Below, in pieces: positions 56,608 through 64,000 of a DNA stretch of 64,000 bases; the first letter of the stretch is position 1; each line of letters begins with the position of its first letter. The notes under the pieces are model-generated. The model was not told the origin of the DNA. It did no database searches and saw nothing but the letters and a program-made list of their open reading frames with translations. Origin of the DNA: JAJEEA01 sp965116765 (GTDB taxonomy: Bacteria; Acidobacteriota; Vicinamibacteria; Vicinamibacterales; UBA8438); NCBI GenBank assembly GCA_965116765.1, contig OZ220718.1, forward strand, positions 2,852,001-2,916,000, read 5' to 3'. The translations under genes and the position numbers were made by a program.

Positions 56608-56853
56608 ATGACCAGCAGAACGCGAGCACTTCTTGACGAAGCCCTGACGCTCGTCCCGGATGAACGCGCGGACGTCGCCGCGGGGTTGCTGGCGAGTCTT
56701 GGCGAACCGCCAAGCGACAGCCGTCCAGAGACGGCCGAGGCGTGGGCGGCCGAAATCGAACGACGTGCGCGGCGAGTACTGTCGGGTCAGTCGGAGGGCG
56801 AGCCTTGGGAGGTCGTCCGAGCGCACGTGGTTCAGAGCCTGTCGGGGCGGTGA
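56608..56853 (+). CDS. Orphan addiction-module antitoxin-like protein
   Basis: This 81-residue helical protein fits the putative addiction-module component family (TIGR02574-type): LLDEALTLVPDERADVAAGLLASL, then AAEIERRARRVLSGQSEGEPWEVVRAHV. Such proteins usually precede a RelE/ParE-type toxin. Here the next 50 bp and beyond show no toxin gene in either orientation before the YceI-like gene ends, so it is an orphan. GCGGGGGC precedes the ATG, a weak site. Confidence 0.78.
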   Translation: MTSRTRALLDEALTLVPDERADVAAGLLASLGEPPSDSRPETAEAWAAEIERRARRVLSGQSEGEPWEVVRAHVVQSLSGR

Positions 56854-56899
56854 CGCGCCAGATTCGAGCTGGCCCGGGCACTCGCTCTTCCTGTTTGCC

Positions 56900-57477
56900 C
56901 TATGGGACGACCAGCCCCTCGAACTGGATGCGGACCTGCGGGCGGACCCTGAGGAGGCCGAGCATGACGACGGGCGGCTCGACGCCGTAGGCCGTCATGT
57001 CGAGGCTCACCTCTCCCGCCATCTCGACCCGGCGCCGGACGGCGTCAGCGAGATGGGGATGCTCACCGGGTGGGTCGCGGCGTGGATGGTGAGAGCGCCG
57101 TTGGCCTGGACGCTTCCACCGGCGGCTTCGTAGCTCTCGAGCTCGAACGTGATCTCGGGGAACTCGGCCGGCTTCATCGCCTCGAGGAGATGCTCGGTCA
57201 TCGTCTCGTCGGGGCACTCGAAGTCGGCCACCGGGACGGTGAGGGCGGCCGTCCGGACGCCATCGGCGAAGCCGGGGGCCGGCGTGGACGCGCCCGGCGC
57301 CACCTCGGCCGTCCCGCTCACCGTGCAGGTCCATCCCCGGATGGTCGAGGTGCCCGAGACGGTGAACTCGACCGTCGACGGCTGCGCCGCCGCCGGAGAA
57401 CCGGCCAGCAGCGCGAAACCGAGGCAGACGGCGGTCACGAACCGTAGCGAGAGACCCGTTCGACGTACGACCTGCAT
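56900..57477 (-). pseudogene. YceI-like secreted lipid-binding-domain protein, frameshifted
   Basis: The minus strand encodes a YceI-type beta barrel with signal peptide (ending SPAAAQ), the opening VEFTVSGTSTIRGW, and the later block FPEITFELESYEAAGGSVQANGALTIHAATHPV. After PISLTPSGAG the frame ends within eight codons, but one base later the rest of the family ending continues (VEMAGEVSLDMTAYGVEPP, LLRVRPQVRIQFEGLVV) to a stop at 56900. One missing base near 57035 explains this. Either a pseudogene or a sequencing error; the intact length would be about 192 residues. Confidence 0.8.
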
Positions 57478-57547
57478 CCTGCTTCCTCCAAAGTGCCGGA
57501 CCGGCTGCGCTTCATGGCGCGGAGCCGGGCTGACGACCGGGCGGGAC

Positions 57548-57725
57548 GCGAGACGCGCGCAACGCCGACCCGGAGCAGTCTACCAACTCAAGAGCAACCG
57601 TCTTGCTCACGCCGTGGGGCGCGAGACGCGCCACGCCGACCCGGAGCGGTCTTCAACTCGAGAGCGAACGTCCTGCTCTTGCCGAGAGGCGCGAGACGCG
57701 CGCCACGCCGACCCGGAGCGGAGCT
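57548..57725. repeat. Tandem ~70-bp repeat, 2.5 copies
   Basis: Units start at 57548, 57621 and 57691 with GCGAGACGCGCGCCACGCC, followed by GACCCGGAGCGGTCT. Two copies also include an inverted repeat GAGCAA...TTGCTC. It lies between the YceI-like gene start and the FMN dehydrogenase stop, and it is unrelated in sequence to the dispersed hairpin repeat. Confidence 0.85.
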
Positions 57726-57783
57726 TCGCGACCCCCGCCGGGCGGCCGCGGGTCGGGCGCGACCCCGGCCGTTCCCGGTTCGA

Positions 57784-59262
57784 TCAGAGCCCGAAGCCGA
57801 ACCGGTTGTCGCGCATCATGATGGGATTCTTCCCCTCCATGACGAAGCGCGAGGTGATCTGCTCGACGGAGGTCGTCCGGGTCTGCCGCATGGCGATCCG
57901 GAGCTCCGCGAGGATCAGGTCGATGACCTTGGCGACGCCGTCCTCGCCGAAGGCGCCGAGGCCCCACACGTAGGGGCGGCCGATGCCGACGGCGTCGGCG
58001 CCCAGCGCCAGCGCCTTGAAGATGTCGGTGCCGCGGCGGACGCCGCTGTCGATGAACACCGGCACCCGCCCCCGGACCGCGCCGACGACCTCGGGCAGCG
58101 AGTCGATCGACGACCACATGCTGTTGACGGCGCGGCCGCCGTGGTTCGACACGAAGATGCCGTCGGCGCCGTGCTCGATGGCCTCCTCGGCCCCCTCGGC
58201 GGTCATGATGCCCTTCAGGATCACCTTCATGTCGCTGGCGTCCTTGAGGCGCTTGACATAGTCCCAGGTGTAGGGATAGCGCGGGCCCTCGGGGCCCCCG
58301 AGCCCCGCCCGCATCGGCCGGACGTAGTCGGGATGGTGCTGGTGGCAGCTCTGGCAGAGCACCGACTCGTAGCCCTCGCCGGCCAGGGTGCGCCGCTGCA
58401 GCTCGCGGTTGCTGCCGCCGAGGAGGTCGATGGTCCACACCAGGACCTCGCAGCCCGCGCTCGCCACGCGGTCGATGACGCGCTTGTTCACGTTCCAGTC
58501 GGGCACGGTGTAGATCTGGAACCAGTGGGGCTCGCCGCGGGCCTCGGCGATGTCGGCGTAGGACTGCGAGCTCTGGTGCGACTGCATCTGCAGGATGTCC
58601 CGCGACCGGGCCGCGCGCGCGGCGCCGCTCTCGCCCTGCGTGTGATAGGCCTCGAGGCTCGCCACCGGACACAGGAAGAGGGGCGAGGGCCACCGGCGGC
58701 CGTAGAGCTCGGTCGACGTGTCGAGCTCGCCCATCGGCGCGCCGCCGAGCCGCCGGGGGCGGATCATCAGGCGCTGGAACCCTTCGCGGTTCGCCCGCCG
58801 CGTCTCGTAGTCGCCGACCCCCATGTGCAGGTAGTCCCAGTGCTGGGCCAGGTTCGTGGCGTGGGCCGCGCGCTCGAGGTCCCAGACGTTGACGGCCTCG
58901 TCGAGCGACTCGATGACCTGCCCCGTCAACTGGTCCTCGAGGGCGTTCTGGGGAGGCAGCTCGGGCTCCTGAAAGGCGGTGAAGCGGGGCTGCACCAGCG
59001 ACCGGGGCATCTGCGACCCGCACTCGGGGCAGTGCGGTGCCGCGGGCCCCGCCGTCGCCCGGCGCTCCGCCTCGTGCGCGAGGGCGCGCTGCCAGCTCGC
59101 GGGCAGGCCCGAGGCGGCCACGCCGAGCAGCGGGCTCGCCGCGAGCAGCTTGAAGAACTCGCGCCGGCTCGCGGCGCGGTCGGGTGAAGCGTCCGGTCCT
59201 CTTCGCAGGCCCCAGTCATCCTCGGCTCTCCTCGCAGGCGCGCGACGCGGCAGCCCGCCCAT
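57784..59262 (-). CDS. Tat-exported FMN-dependent alpha-hydroxy-acid dehydrogenase
   Basis: This 492-residue enzyme oxidises a 2-hydroxy acid (lactate or glycolate type). Near residues 33-50 is a twin-arginine signal (SRREFFKLLAASPLLG), so it is exported folded with FMN. The FMN/active-site block VSNHGGRAVNSMWSSIDSLPEVV contains the catalytic His, and IDSGVRRGTDIFKALALGADAVGIGRPYVWG is the phosphate-binding end. An insertion CHQHHPDY near residue 300 is unusual. The only in-frame ATG, 59262, lies within a dispersed repeat; the family usually has the twin arginines closer to the start, so the true start may be a non-ATG codon further in. Confidence 0.88.
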   Translation of the reverse strand: MGGLPRRAPARRAEDDWGLRRGPDASPDRAASRREFFKLLAASPLLGVAASGLPASWQRALAHEAERRATAGPAAPHCPECGSQMPRSLVQPRFTAFQEPELPPQNALEDQLTGQVIESLDEAVNVWDLERAAHATNLAQHWDYLHMGVGDYETRRANREGFQRLMIRPRRLGGAPMGELDTSTELYGRRWPSPLFLCPVASLEAYHTQGESGAARAARSRDILQMQSHQSSQSYADIAEARGEPHWFQIYTVPDWNVNKRVIDRVASAGCEVLVWTIDLLGGSNRELQRRTLAGEGYESVLCQSCHQHHPDYVRPMRAGLGGPEGPRYPYTWDYVKRLKDASDMKVILKGIMTAEGAEEAIEHGADGIFVSNHGGRAVNSMWSSIDSLPEVVGAVRGRVPVFIDSGVRRGTDIFKALALGADAVGIGRPYVWGLGAFGEDGVAKVIDLILAELRIAMRQTRTTSVEQITSRFVMEGKNPIMMRDNRFGFGL

Positions 59263-59335
59263 CGTCGCCTACGGCTCCGCTGGGCGCCCAACCAACCCTG
59301 CCAGGAGTCTGCACCGTTCTACGGCGCAGACTCCT
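59256..59335 (+). repeat. Dispersed hairpin repeat overlapping the start of the FMN dehydrogenase gene
   Basis: The sequence CGCCCATCGTCGCCTACGGCTCC and the terminal hairpin GGAGTCTGCACCG../GGCGCAGACTCC match the copies at 34704, 52918 and 63274. The only available ATG of the leftward FMN dehydrogenase gene (59262) lies inside it. Confidence 0.88.
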
Positions 59336-59415
59336 GGGGAATCGGCGTCCGGTCGCCGGCCGCAGGTTCGCAAAGTGTAGCCGAACGGTCACCGAATGCA
59401 ACCGTTCGGTCGCGG

Positions 59416-61133
59416 TCACGGCAGTCTGAAGACGAAGAGCATGTTGCCGCCGCCCGGCTGCCGGATCTCGGGGGTGAGCCCCCGGAAGTTGATGCCGCCG
59501 CCGGCCGCGATGGCGATGTACTGCACGCCGTCGTGCAGGTAGGACACCGGGAACCCGCCCGCGCTCGAGTTGAGAATCTGCTCCCACAGGACGTCGCCGG
59601 TCGCGGCGTCGAAGGCGCGGAAGCGCCGGGCGTCGTCGCTGACGAACACGAGGCCGCCGCCGGTGGTGAGCACCGAGCCGCCGATGCCGGCGCGCTGCCG
59701 GTACACCCACCGCGGCTCGCCGGTGGCGAGGTCGATGGCGCTGAACTGGCCGATCTGCCCGCCCATGTCCGGGGCCGGCACCTGGGCGATGCGCGCCGAG
59801 CCGTGGTGCAGGCCCGGCCGGTAGCGGAACTCGTTGAGGGTCAGGTCCATGCAGACGTTGTTGGTCGGGGCGTAGAGCACGTTCGTCCCCGGGTGGTAGC
59901 CGGTGCCCTGCCAGTTGATGCCGCCGAGCGCGCTCGGGCAGACGAAGACCGGCTCGCCCACCTGGGGAAACTTGAGCGACTGGTTCACGATGACGCGGCG
60001 GCTCTCGGCGTCGATGTCCGCAATGACGTTCTGGACGTTGGTGGGCTGGGCCCAGAGGAAGGCCCCGGTGGCGGCGTCCAGCGCCCACACGATGCCGGTC
60101 TTGCCGGGAATGCCGGTCACGATCTTGCGCCGCCGCCCCGGCACGATCGAGCCGCTGCGCCACTCGACGTCGCCGGGCGAGACCTCGGTCTCGACGACGA
60201 GCCGCGCGAACGGATGGTCGAGGTCCCACTCGTCGTTGGGGATGTGCTGGAAGTACCAGGCGATCTCGCCGGTGTCGGCGTCGAGGGCGAGGGTCGAGTT
60301 GGTGTAGAGGACGTCGCCGTCGCCGGTGCCCCGCTGCACCGAGCCCCACGGGATGGGCACGCCGACGCCGGTGTAGATGAGGTTCAGCCCGGGGTCGAAG
60401 CTCGGCGAGTTCCACGCCGAGCCGCCCCGCCGGTCCTCGTCGGGCACGTCGCCCCAGCTCTCGTAGCCGAACTCGCCGGGGCCGGGAATGGTGTAGGTGC
60501 GCCACACCTCGGCGCCGGTCTCGGCGTCGTGGGCCGACACCCAGCAGCGGGTGTTGAGGTGGTAGCAGCCGGACATGCCGGCGACCACCCGCCCCTTGAT
60601 GATCATGGGGCCGCCGGAGTAGTGCTGGCCGATGGTCCAGTCGCCGACCGGGACGTCCCACGCGACCTCGCCGGTGCGGGCGTCGAGGGCACGAGGTGGG
60701 CGTCGTGGGTGGCGATGAACAGCTTGTCGCCGTAGAGGGCGCCGTTGCGGTTGACGCAGGCGAGGTTGGCGGCGTGGTCGACCCGCTCCCGCCGGTACTC
60801 CCAGACGCGCGAGCCGTCGCGCACGTCGAGGGCCTCGACGAAGTCGCACGGCTGCACCAGGAACATCATCCCGCCGTGCACGAGCGGCGTCGTCTCCTGC
60901 CGGCCCTCCGCCATCGTCCACGCCCACGCGAGCCGCAGGCGGCCGACGTTCGACGTGTCTATCTGGTCGAGCGGGCTGTGCCCCCAGTGGCCGTAGGTGC
61001 GCCGCCACATCGGCCAGTCCCCGGGCGGCGGGTCGAGCAGCATCGCCTCGGTCACCGGCGTGTAGCCGTCGGCGACGGACTGGGCCGAGGCGGACGCCCC
61101 GGCGGACAGGAGGCCGAGCCGAAGCGGCTCAGT
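59416..61133 (-). pseudogene. PQQ-dependent dehydrogenase (quinoprotein), frameshifted near 60691
   Basis: A ~560-residue quinoprotein with beta-propeller repeats is split. The 5' part (YTPVTEAMLLDPPPGDWPMWRRTYGHWGHSPLDQID...GDKLFIATHDAHLV) and the 3' part (ALDARTGEVAWDVPVGDWTIGQHYSGGPM... through GGGNMLFVFRLP) are in different frames. One missing G/C near 60691 would join them. Upstream of 61055 the frame continues as a signal-like LRLGLLSAGASASAQSVADG with no good start codon, overlapping the previous gene's stop. So the start is also uncertain. It is the second gene of a quinoprotein pair and likely oxidises an alcohol or sugar when intact. Confidence 0.85.
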
Positions 61134-63234
61134 GCCCGCCGCCGACTTCGTCGTCCTCGCTGGGCAGGGCCATCGCCGCGAGGCCGTCGCGGAGCTGGAT
61201 GATGACGTACTGCCGGCCCTCGTGCGACCAGCTCGACATGCCGTAGCGGGTCAGGCCGGGAATCTCCACCGCGCCGAGCCGCTCGCCGGTGCGCTTGTCG
61301 ATGGCGAAGAGGTGCGGCGTGTTGTCGGCGGTCTGGCCGCCGGCGAGGAGCATGGTGGGCGTGACCACCATCGCGGAGTTGCCGCCGCGCCCGCGGTTGA
61401 TCTCGACGCCCTCGAGCCCCTGCACGAGGGGGTGGTTGCGGATGCGGTCCTGCGTCGCCTGGGGGGCGTCCCCGTTCGGGGCCACCCACAGGTGCTCGCC
61501 GGTGTTCATGTCGATGGCGGTGATGCGCCCGACCGGCCCCTTCCAGATGGGGAGCCCGTCGAGGGTGAACGCCTCGATGCTGCCGCGCACCGTCGTCGCG
61601 ACGGCGGCGAAGGCGGTGTGGGTCGTGCCCGACTGCGGGAGCTCCTCGAGGGGCGAGTCGACGCCCGGCATGACCTGCAGCCGGAAGCAGCCGCTCTGCG
61701 AGCTGACGAACAGCACGCCGGTCACGGGGTCGCCGACGGCGGGGCCGGTGATGTTGGTGCCGCCCCCGCCGCCCGGGCAGTTCCACGCCGGGCCCGCCGG
61801 GTCGCCGGTGTGCGTCGGCGGGTCGAACAGCCCGTTGAAGAGGTTGTTCTCGAGGGCCACCTGGCGCGCCATCTCCTTGATCTCGGGCGTGTAGTCGATC
61901 AGGTGGTCCTCGGTCCGGCCCTGGAGGTCGTAAGGGGCGGGCCGGGTCGGGAACGGCTGGGTCTCGGAGAGCACCTCGCCGGGGATGTTGGACGGCGGGA
62001 CGGGGCGCTCCTCGATGGGCCAGATGGGCTCGCCGGTCTCGCGGTCGAGGGCGTAGAGGAAGGCCTGCTTGGTGGCCTGGAAGACCCCCTTGATCTCGCG
62101 TCCGTCGACGGTCACGTCCATCAGGACCGGCGCCGTCGGGGTGTCGTAGTTCCAGATGTCGTGGTGGACCATCTGGTAGTGCCAGCGGCGTTCGCCGGTG
62201 TCGGCATCCAGGGCGATGATGCTCGTGCTGAACAGGTTGTCGCCGGGGTGATGGCCCCCGTAGTAGTCGATGGTGGCGCCGTTGGTGACGATGTAGACGA
62301 GCCCGAGCTCGGGGTCGGCCGACATCGGGGCCCACGACGACACGTCGCCGGTCCACTGCCACGCGTCGTTCTCCCACGTCTCGTGGCCGAACTCGCCGGG
62401 CCGGGGAATCACGTGGAACTTCCACTTGAAGTCGCCGGTCCGCACGTCGTAGGCGAGGATGTCGCCGGGCACGTTCTCGACCCGGGTCTGCAGGTAGCCC
62501 TGCTCGGCCGAGTTGCCGACGACCACGGTGTCGTTGACGACGATGGGCGGCGACGACGCGGTGATGTAGCCGATCTCCCGCGGGATGCCGATGTAGGGGT
62601 CGTAGGGCCGGTCCATGCTCGTCCACGGGCCCCAGTCGGCAATCAGGTCCTCCACGAGGTCGACGGCCCCGGTGTCGCCGAAGCCGTCGAGGGGCACGGG
62701 CCGTCCCCAGCCCTCGAGGGGCAGGCCGGTCTCGGCGTCGAGGGCGTGCAGGAAGAAGCCCGGCGAGGTGATGAACACCACCCCGCGGCCGTCGATCTCG
62801 GTGTAGGCGACGCCCTTCCCGTAGCCCTTGCGCATCGAGTACTCGTAGCGGTAGGTGTTGGGCTCGCGGAAGCTCCAGAGCAGCTCGCCGGTGGCGGGGT
62901 CGAGGGCGACCACGTGGCGCCGATTGCCGGCCACGGTGATGAGCTTGCCTCCGACCAGCGACGGCGTGGCCCGCGCCGTGGCGGGACCGAAGCTCGTCGC
63001 GTTCCACTGCCAGGCGACCTCGAGCTGCTCGAAGTTCGACGGGTCGAGCTGGTCGGCCGTCGTGTAGCGCGTGTGCCAGGCGTCGCCGCCGAGGTAGGTC
63101 CACCCGCCGTTGTCGGTCCCCGGTCCCTGGGCCGCCGCGCCCGCCGGGACGAGCACGCCGCACGCCGCCGCCAACGCCAGCCCGAACACCAGGGACGATG
63201 TCCGGCCGGCCCCGCGTCGTTCTTCGACTCTCAT
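61129..63234 (-). CDS. Secreted PQQ-dependent dehydrogenase (quinoprotein glucose/alcohol dehydrogenase-like)
   Basis: This 701-residue soluble quinoprotein has a signal peptide (residues ~15-36, ending AGAAAQ), an eight-bladed propeller with repeated GxLxWxF-type blades (LDPATGELLWSFREP; LDADTGERRWHYQMVHHDIWNYD; IDMNTGEHLWVAP), and a PQQ region around HHDIWNYDTPTAPVL. There is no membrane anchor and no visible cytochrome c domain. The ATG at 63234 follows ACAGGA. The second, frameshifted quinoprotein gene follows with overlapping ends. The substrate, likely a sugar or alcohol, cannot be read from sequence. Confidence 0.9.
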   Translation of the reverse strand: MRVEERRGAGRTSSLVFGLALAAACGVLVPAGAAAQGPGTDNGGWTYLGGDAWHTRYTTADQLDPSNFEQLEVAWQWNATSFGPATARATPSLVGGKLITVAGNRRHVVALDPATGELLWSFREPNTYRYEYSMRKGYGKGVAYTEIDGRGVVFITSPGFFLHALDAETGLPLEGWGRPVPLDGFGDTGAVDLVEDLIADWGPWTSMDRPYDPYIGIPREIGYITASSPPIVVNDTVVVGNSAEQGYLQTRVENVPGDILAYDVRTGDFKWKFHVIPRPGEFGHETWENDAWQWTGDVSSWAPMSADPELGLVYIVTNGATIDYYGGHHPGDNLFSTSIIALDADTGERRWHYQMVHHDIWNYDTPTAPVLMDVTVDGREIKGVFQATKQAFLYALDRETGEPIWPIEERPVPPSNIPGEVLSETQPFPTRPAPYDLQGRTEDHLIDYTPEIKEMARQVALENNLFNGLFDPPTHTGDPAGPAWNCPGGGGGTNITGPAVGDPVTGVLFVSSQSGCFRLQVMPGVDSPLEELPQSGTTHTAFAAVATTVRGSIEAFTLDGLPIWKGPVGRITAIDMNTGEHLWVAPNGDAPQATQDRIRNHPLVQGLEGVEINRGRGGNSAMVVTPTMLLAGGQTADNTPHLFAIDKRTGERLGAVEIPGLTRYGMSSWSHEGRQYVIIQLRDGLAAMALPSEDDEVGGGH

Positions 63235-63273
63235 TCCTGTCACTCCCGTCATCTGGTCCGCACCGTCCGAGCC

Positions 63274-63353
63274 CGGTAATCGTCGCCTGACGGCTCCGGT
63301 TGCCGCCCAACCGAGCCTGCCGGGAGTCTGCACCGTTCCCGGCGCAGACTCCC
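63274..63353 (+). repeat. Dispersed hairpin repeat upstream of the PQQ dehydrogenase gene
   Basis: TCGTCGCCTGACGGCTCCG, GCCCAACC and the hairpin GGGAGTCTGCACCGTTC../GGCGCAGACTCCC match the element at 59256. It lies 40 bp upstream of the PQQ-dehydrogenase start, pointing away from it, inside the probable leader or promoter. Confidence 0.85.
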
Positions 63354-63921
63354 GGCGCCCCGCCGACCCGGCAGGGGCAGCCTATGTTAGCAGCCGCCAC
63401 GGAGTTGTGCGACCACGCGGCCGGTCCCGGGAGCCCGGCGAGAGTCCCCGCCGCCTTCGACTGGCGGCGCATCCCGCCGGACGCCGTACCGCCCGCCGTG
63501 GCGGGCGTCGCCATGCGGACTGCTTGCCATCGGCGGTCGCCTACGCCAGGGAACGCCCCGGTCACTCCTTGCCGGACCGCCCGGCGCGGCCTCACGCGAG
63601 GAAGCCGGTCGGGTCGCGAGAGCCGGGGCCCGCCCCGCCGCGGAGGCGGTCGCCCGCCCCGGATTCCACAAGAATGTAGTGGTCCCGCGATTCCGGCGAC
63701 AGCAATGTCGTTTTCGGCTTGGCCTCGTACATGGCCGACGGGCGCCCCATCACACAAAAAAGTTGCGCGCTTACCGGGCGAAACGCCAGACCGGACGCCG
63801 TTTCGGGCGCCCGCGCCGAAGAGGCGGCACGAACATTGCTGTGTAACGCGACCGATACCAGAGACCCGCCGGCATACCGGCAACGCGCAACGCGCGACAC
63901 ACAAACGGAGGAGTATCGTTC
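63354..63921. other. Long intergenic stretch upstream of the window-end gene
   Basis: No supported gene lies here. Sequence around 63700-63780 is locally less GC-rich (ATGTCGTTTTCGG, CACAAAAAAGTTG), as expected for a promoter zone of the gene starting at 63922 or of the leftward dehydrogenase, but no clear -35/-10 pair stands out. Confidence 0.35.
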
Positions 63922-64000
63922 GTGCCCAGCCACAGACACGGAGACCGCAGCCGCCGCGTCGTGCGCAGGCGGCCCGGCCGGACGGCGGCGGCCCTGCCGC
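63922..64000 (+). CDS. Start of an unidentified gene, truncated by the window edge
   Basis: A GTG at 63922 follows GGAGGAG (63907-63913) at 8 nt, the best ribosome site in this end region. The 26 codons visible are Arg-rich (MPSHRHGDRSRRVVRRRPG) and run open to the window end. Such an N-terminus suits a signal peptide n-region or a DNA-binding protein. No family can be named. Confidence 0.45.
   Translation, partial: MPSHRHGDRSRRVVRRRPGRTAAALP

Noticed and set aside
57548..57725. A CRISPR array
   Set aside because: Units are long (~70 bp), directly adjacent without spacers, and only 2.5 copies; no cas genes are nearby.

Overview
The window is a 64 kb stretch of a very GC-rich (about 70 %) bacterial chromosome. 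Several families point to an acidobacterium, most likely of the Vicinamibacteria type. These are three two-block FtsX/MacB-like permeases of the 'acidobacterial duplicated orphan permease' (ADOP) kind, one with its PadR regulator; a DUF2911 protein; secreted quinoproteins; a CxPxR sulfatase; a paired M16 protease operon; and a cytochrome c/copper-monooxygenase fusion. The lineage is an inference from these families, because no rRNA is present.

Layout. 1-3.2 kb: the end of a 2-oxo-acid dehydrogenase E2 gene, translationally coupled to an OpuC-type osmolyte ABC importer whose permease and binding protein are fused. 3.4-6.8 kb: a DUF2911 protein and a convergent PEP-utilising, rifampin-phosphotransferase-like enzyme. 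6.8-15.8 kb: ADOP permeases with PadR, plus an ADOP gene remnant and a 70-bp stem-loop. 16-21.7 kb: an alpha/beta hydrolase, a Fic protein with a short antitoxin-like partner, a carboxylesterase, and an outer-membrane protein behind a near-perfect sigma-54 promoter. 21.7-27.4 kb: a decayed, horizontally acquired zone. It holds an IS630 fragment, a possible transposase remnant, a conspicuously AT-richer outer-membrane gene with an OMPLA-like HxSNG motif, a peptidoglycan-binding/FGE-domain protein, and an ECF sigma-factor pseudogene. 27.4-32.1 kb: a small unknown protein, a TerB-like protein, an AI-2E-family permease, and ergothioneine genes egtD and egtB. 32.6-39.4 kb: the conserved proteostasis block tRNA-Leu(UAG)-tig-clpP-clpX-lon-engB. 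39.4-45.2 kb: an M4 metalloprotease with a decayed second copy of its C-terminus, and the M16 protease pair, whose junction is triplicated in tandem. 45.4-52.9 kb: a NiCoT-like membrane protein, a secreted unknown plus cytochrome/Cu-monooxygenase pair, a cupin, the fused F420 enzyme CofGH, and a small membrane-anchored protein. 53-64 kb: dispersed hairpin repeats, a sulfatase, a sugar dehydrogenase broken by an internal 131-bp copy, an orphan antitoxin, a frameshifted YceI-like gene, a Tat-exported FMN dehydrogenase, and two PQQ dehydrogenases, one of them frameshifted.

How the parts work together. The core block (trigger factor, ClpXP, Lon, EngB) is ordinary housekeeping. The rest is largely envelope and periplasm biology: export permeases, secreted oxidoreductases, proteases, esterases and sulfatases, as expected of an oligotrophic degrader. 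The least ordinary signals are structural. They are one dispersed hairpin repeat found at four loci, twice abutting a stop codon and once supplying an annotated start codon; an in-frame triplication of a Shine-Dalgarno/start module; a segmental copy that breaks a quinoprotein gene; and a dense set of single-base frameshifts at 55-61 kb that are either real decay or assembly error.
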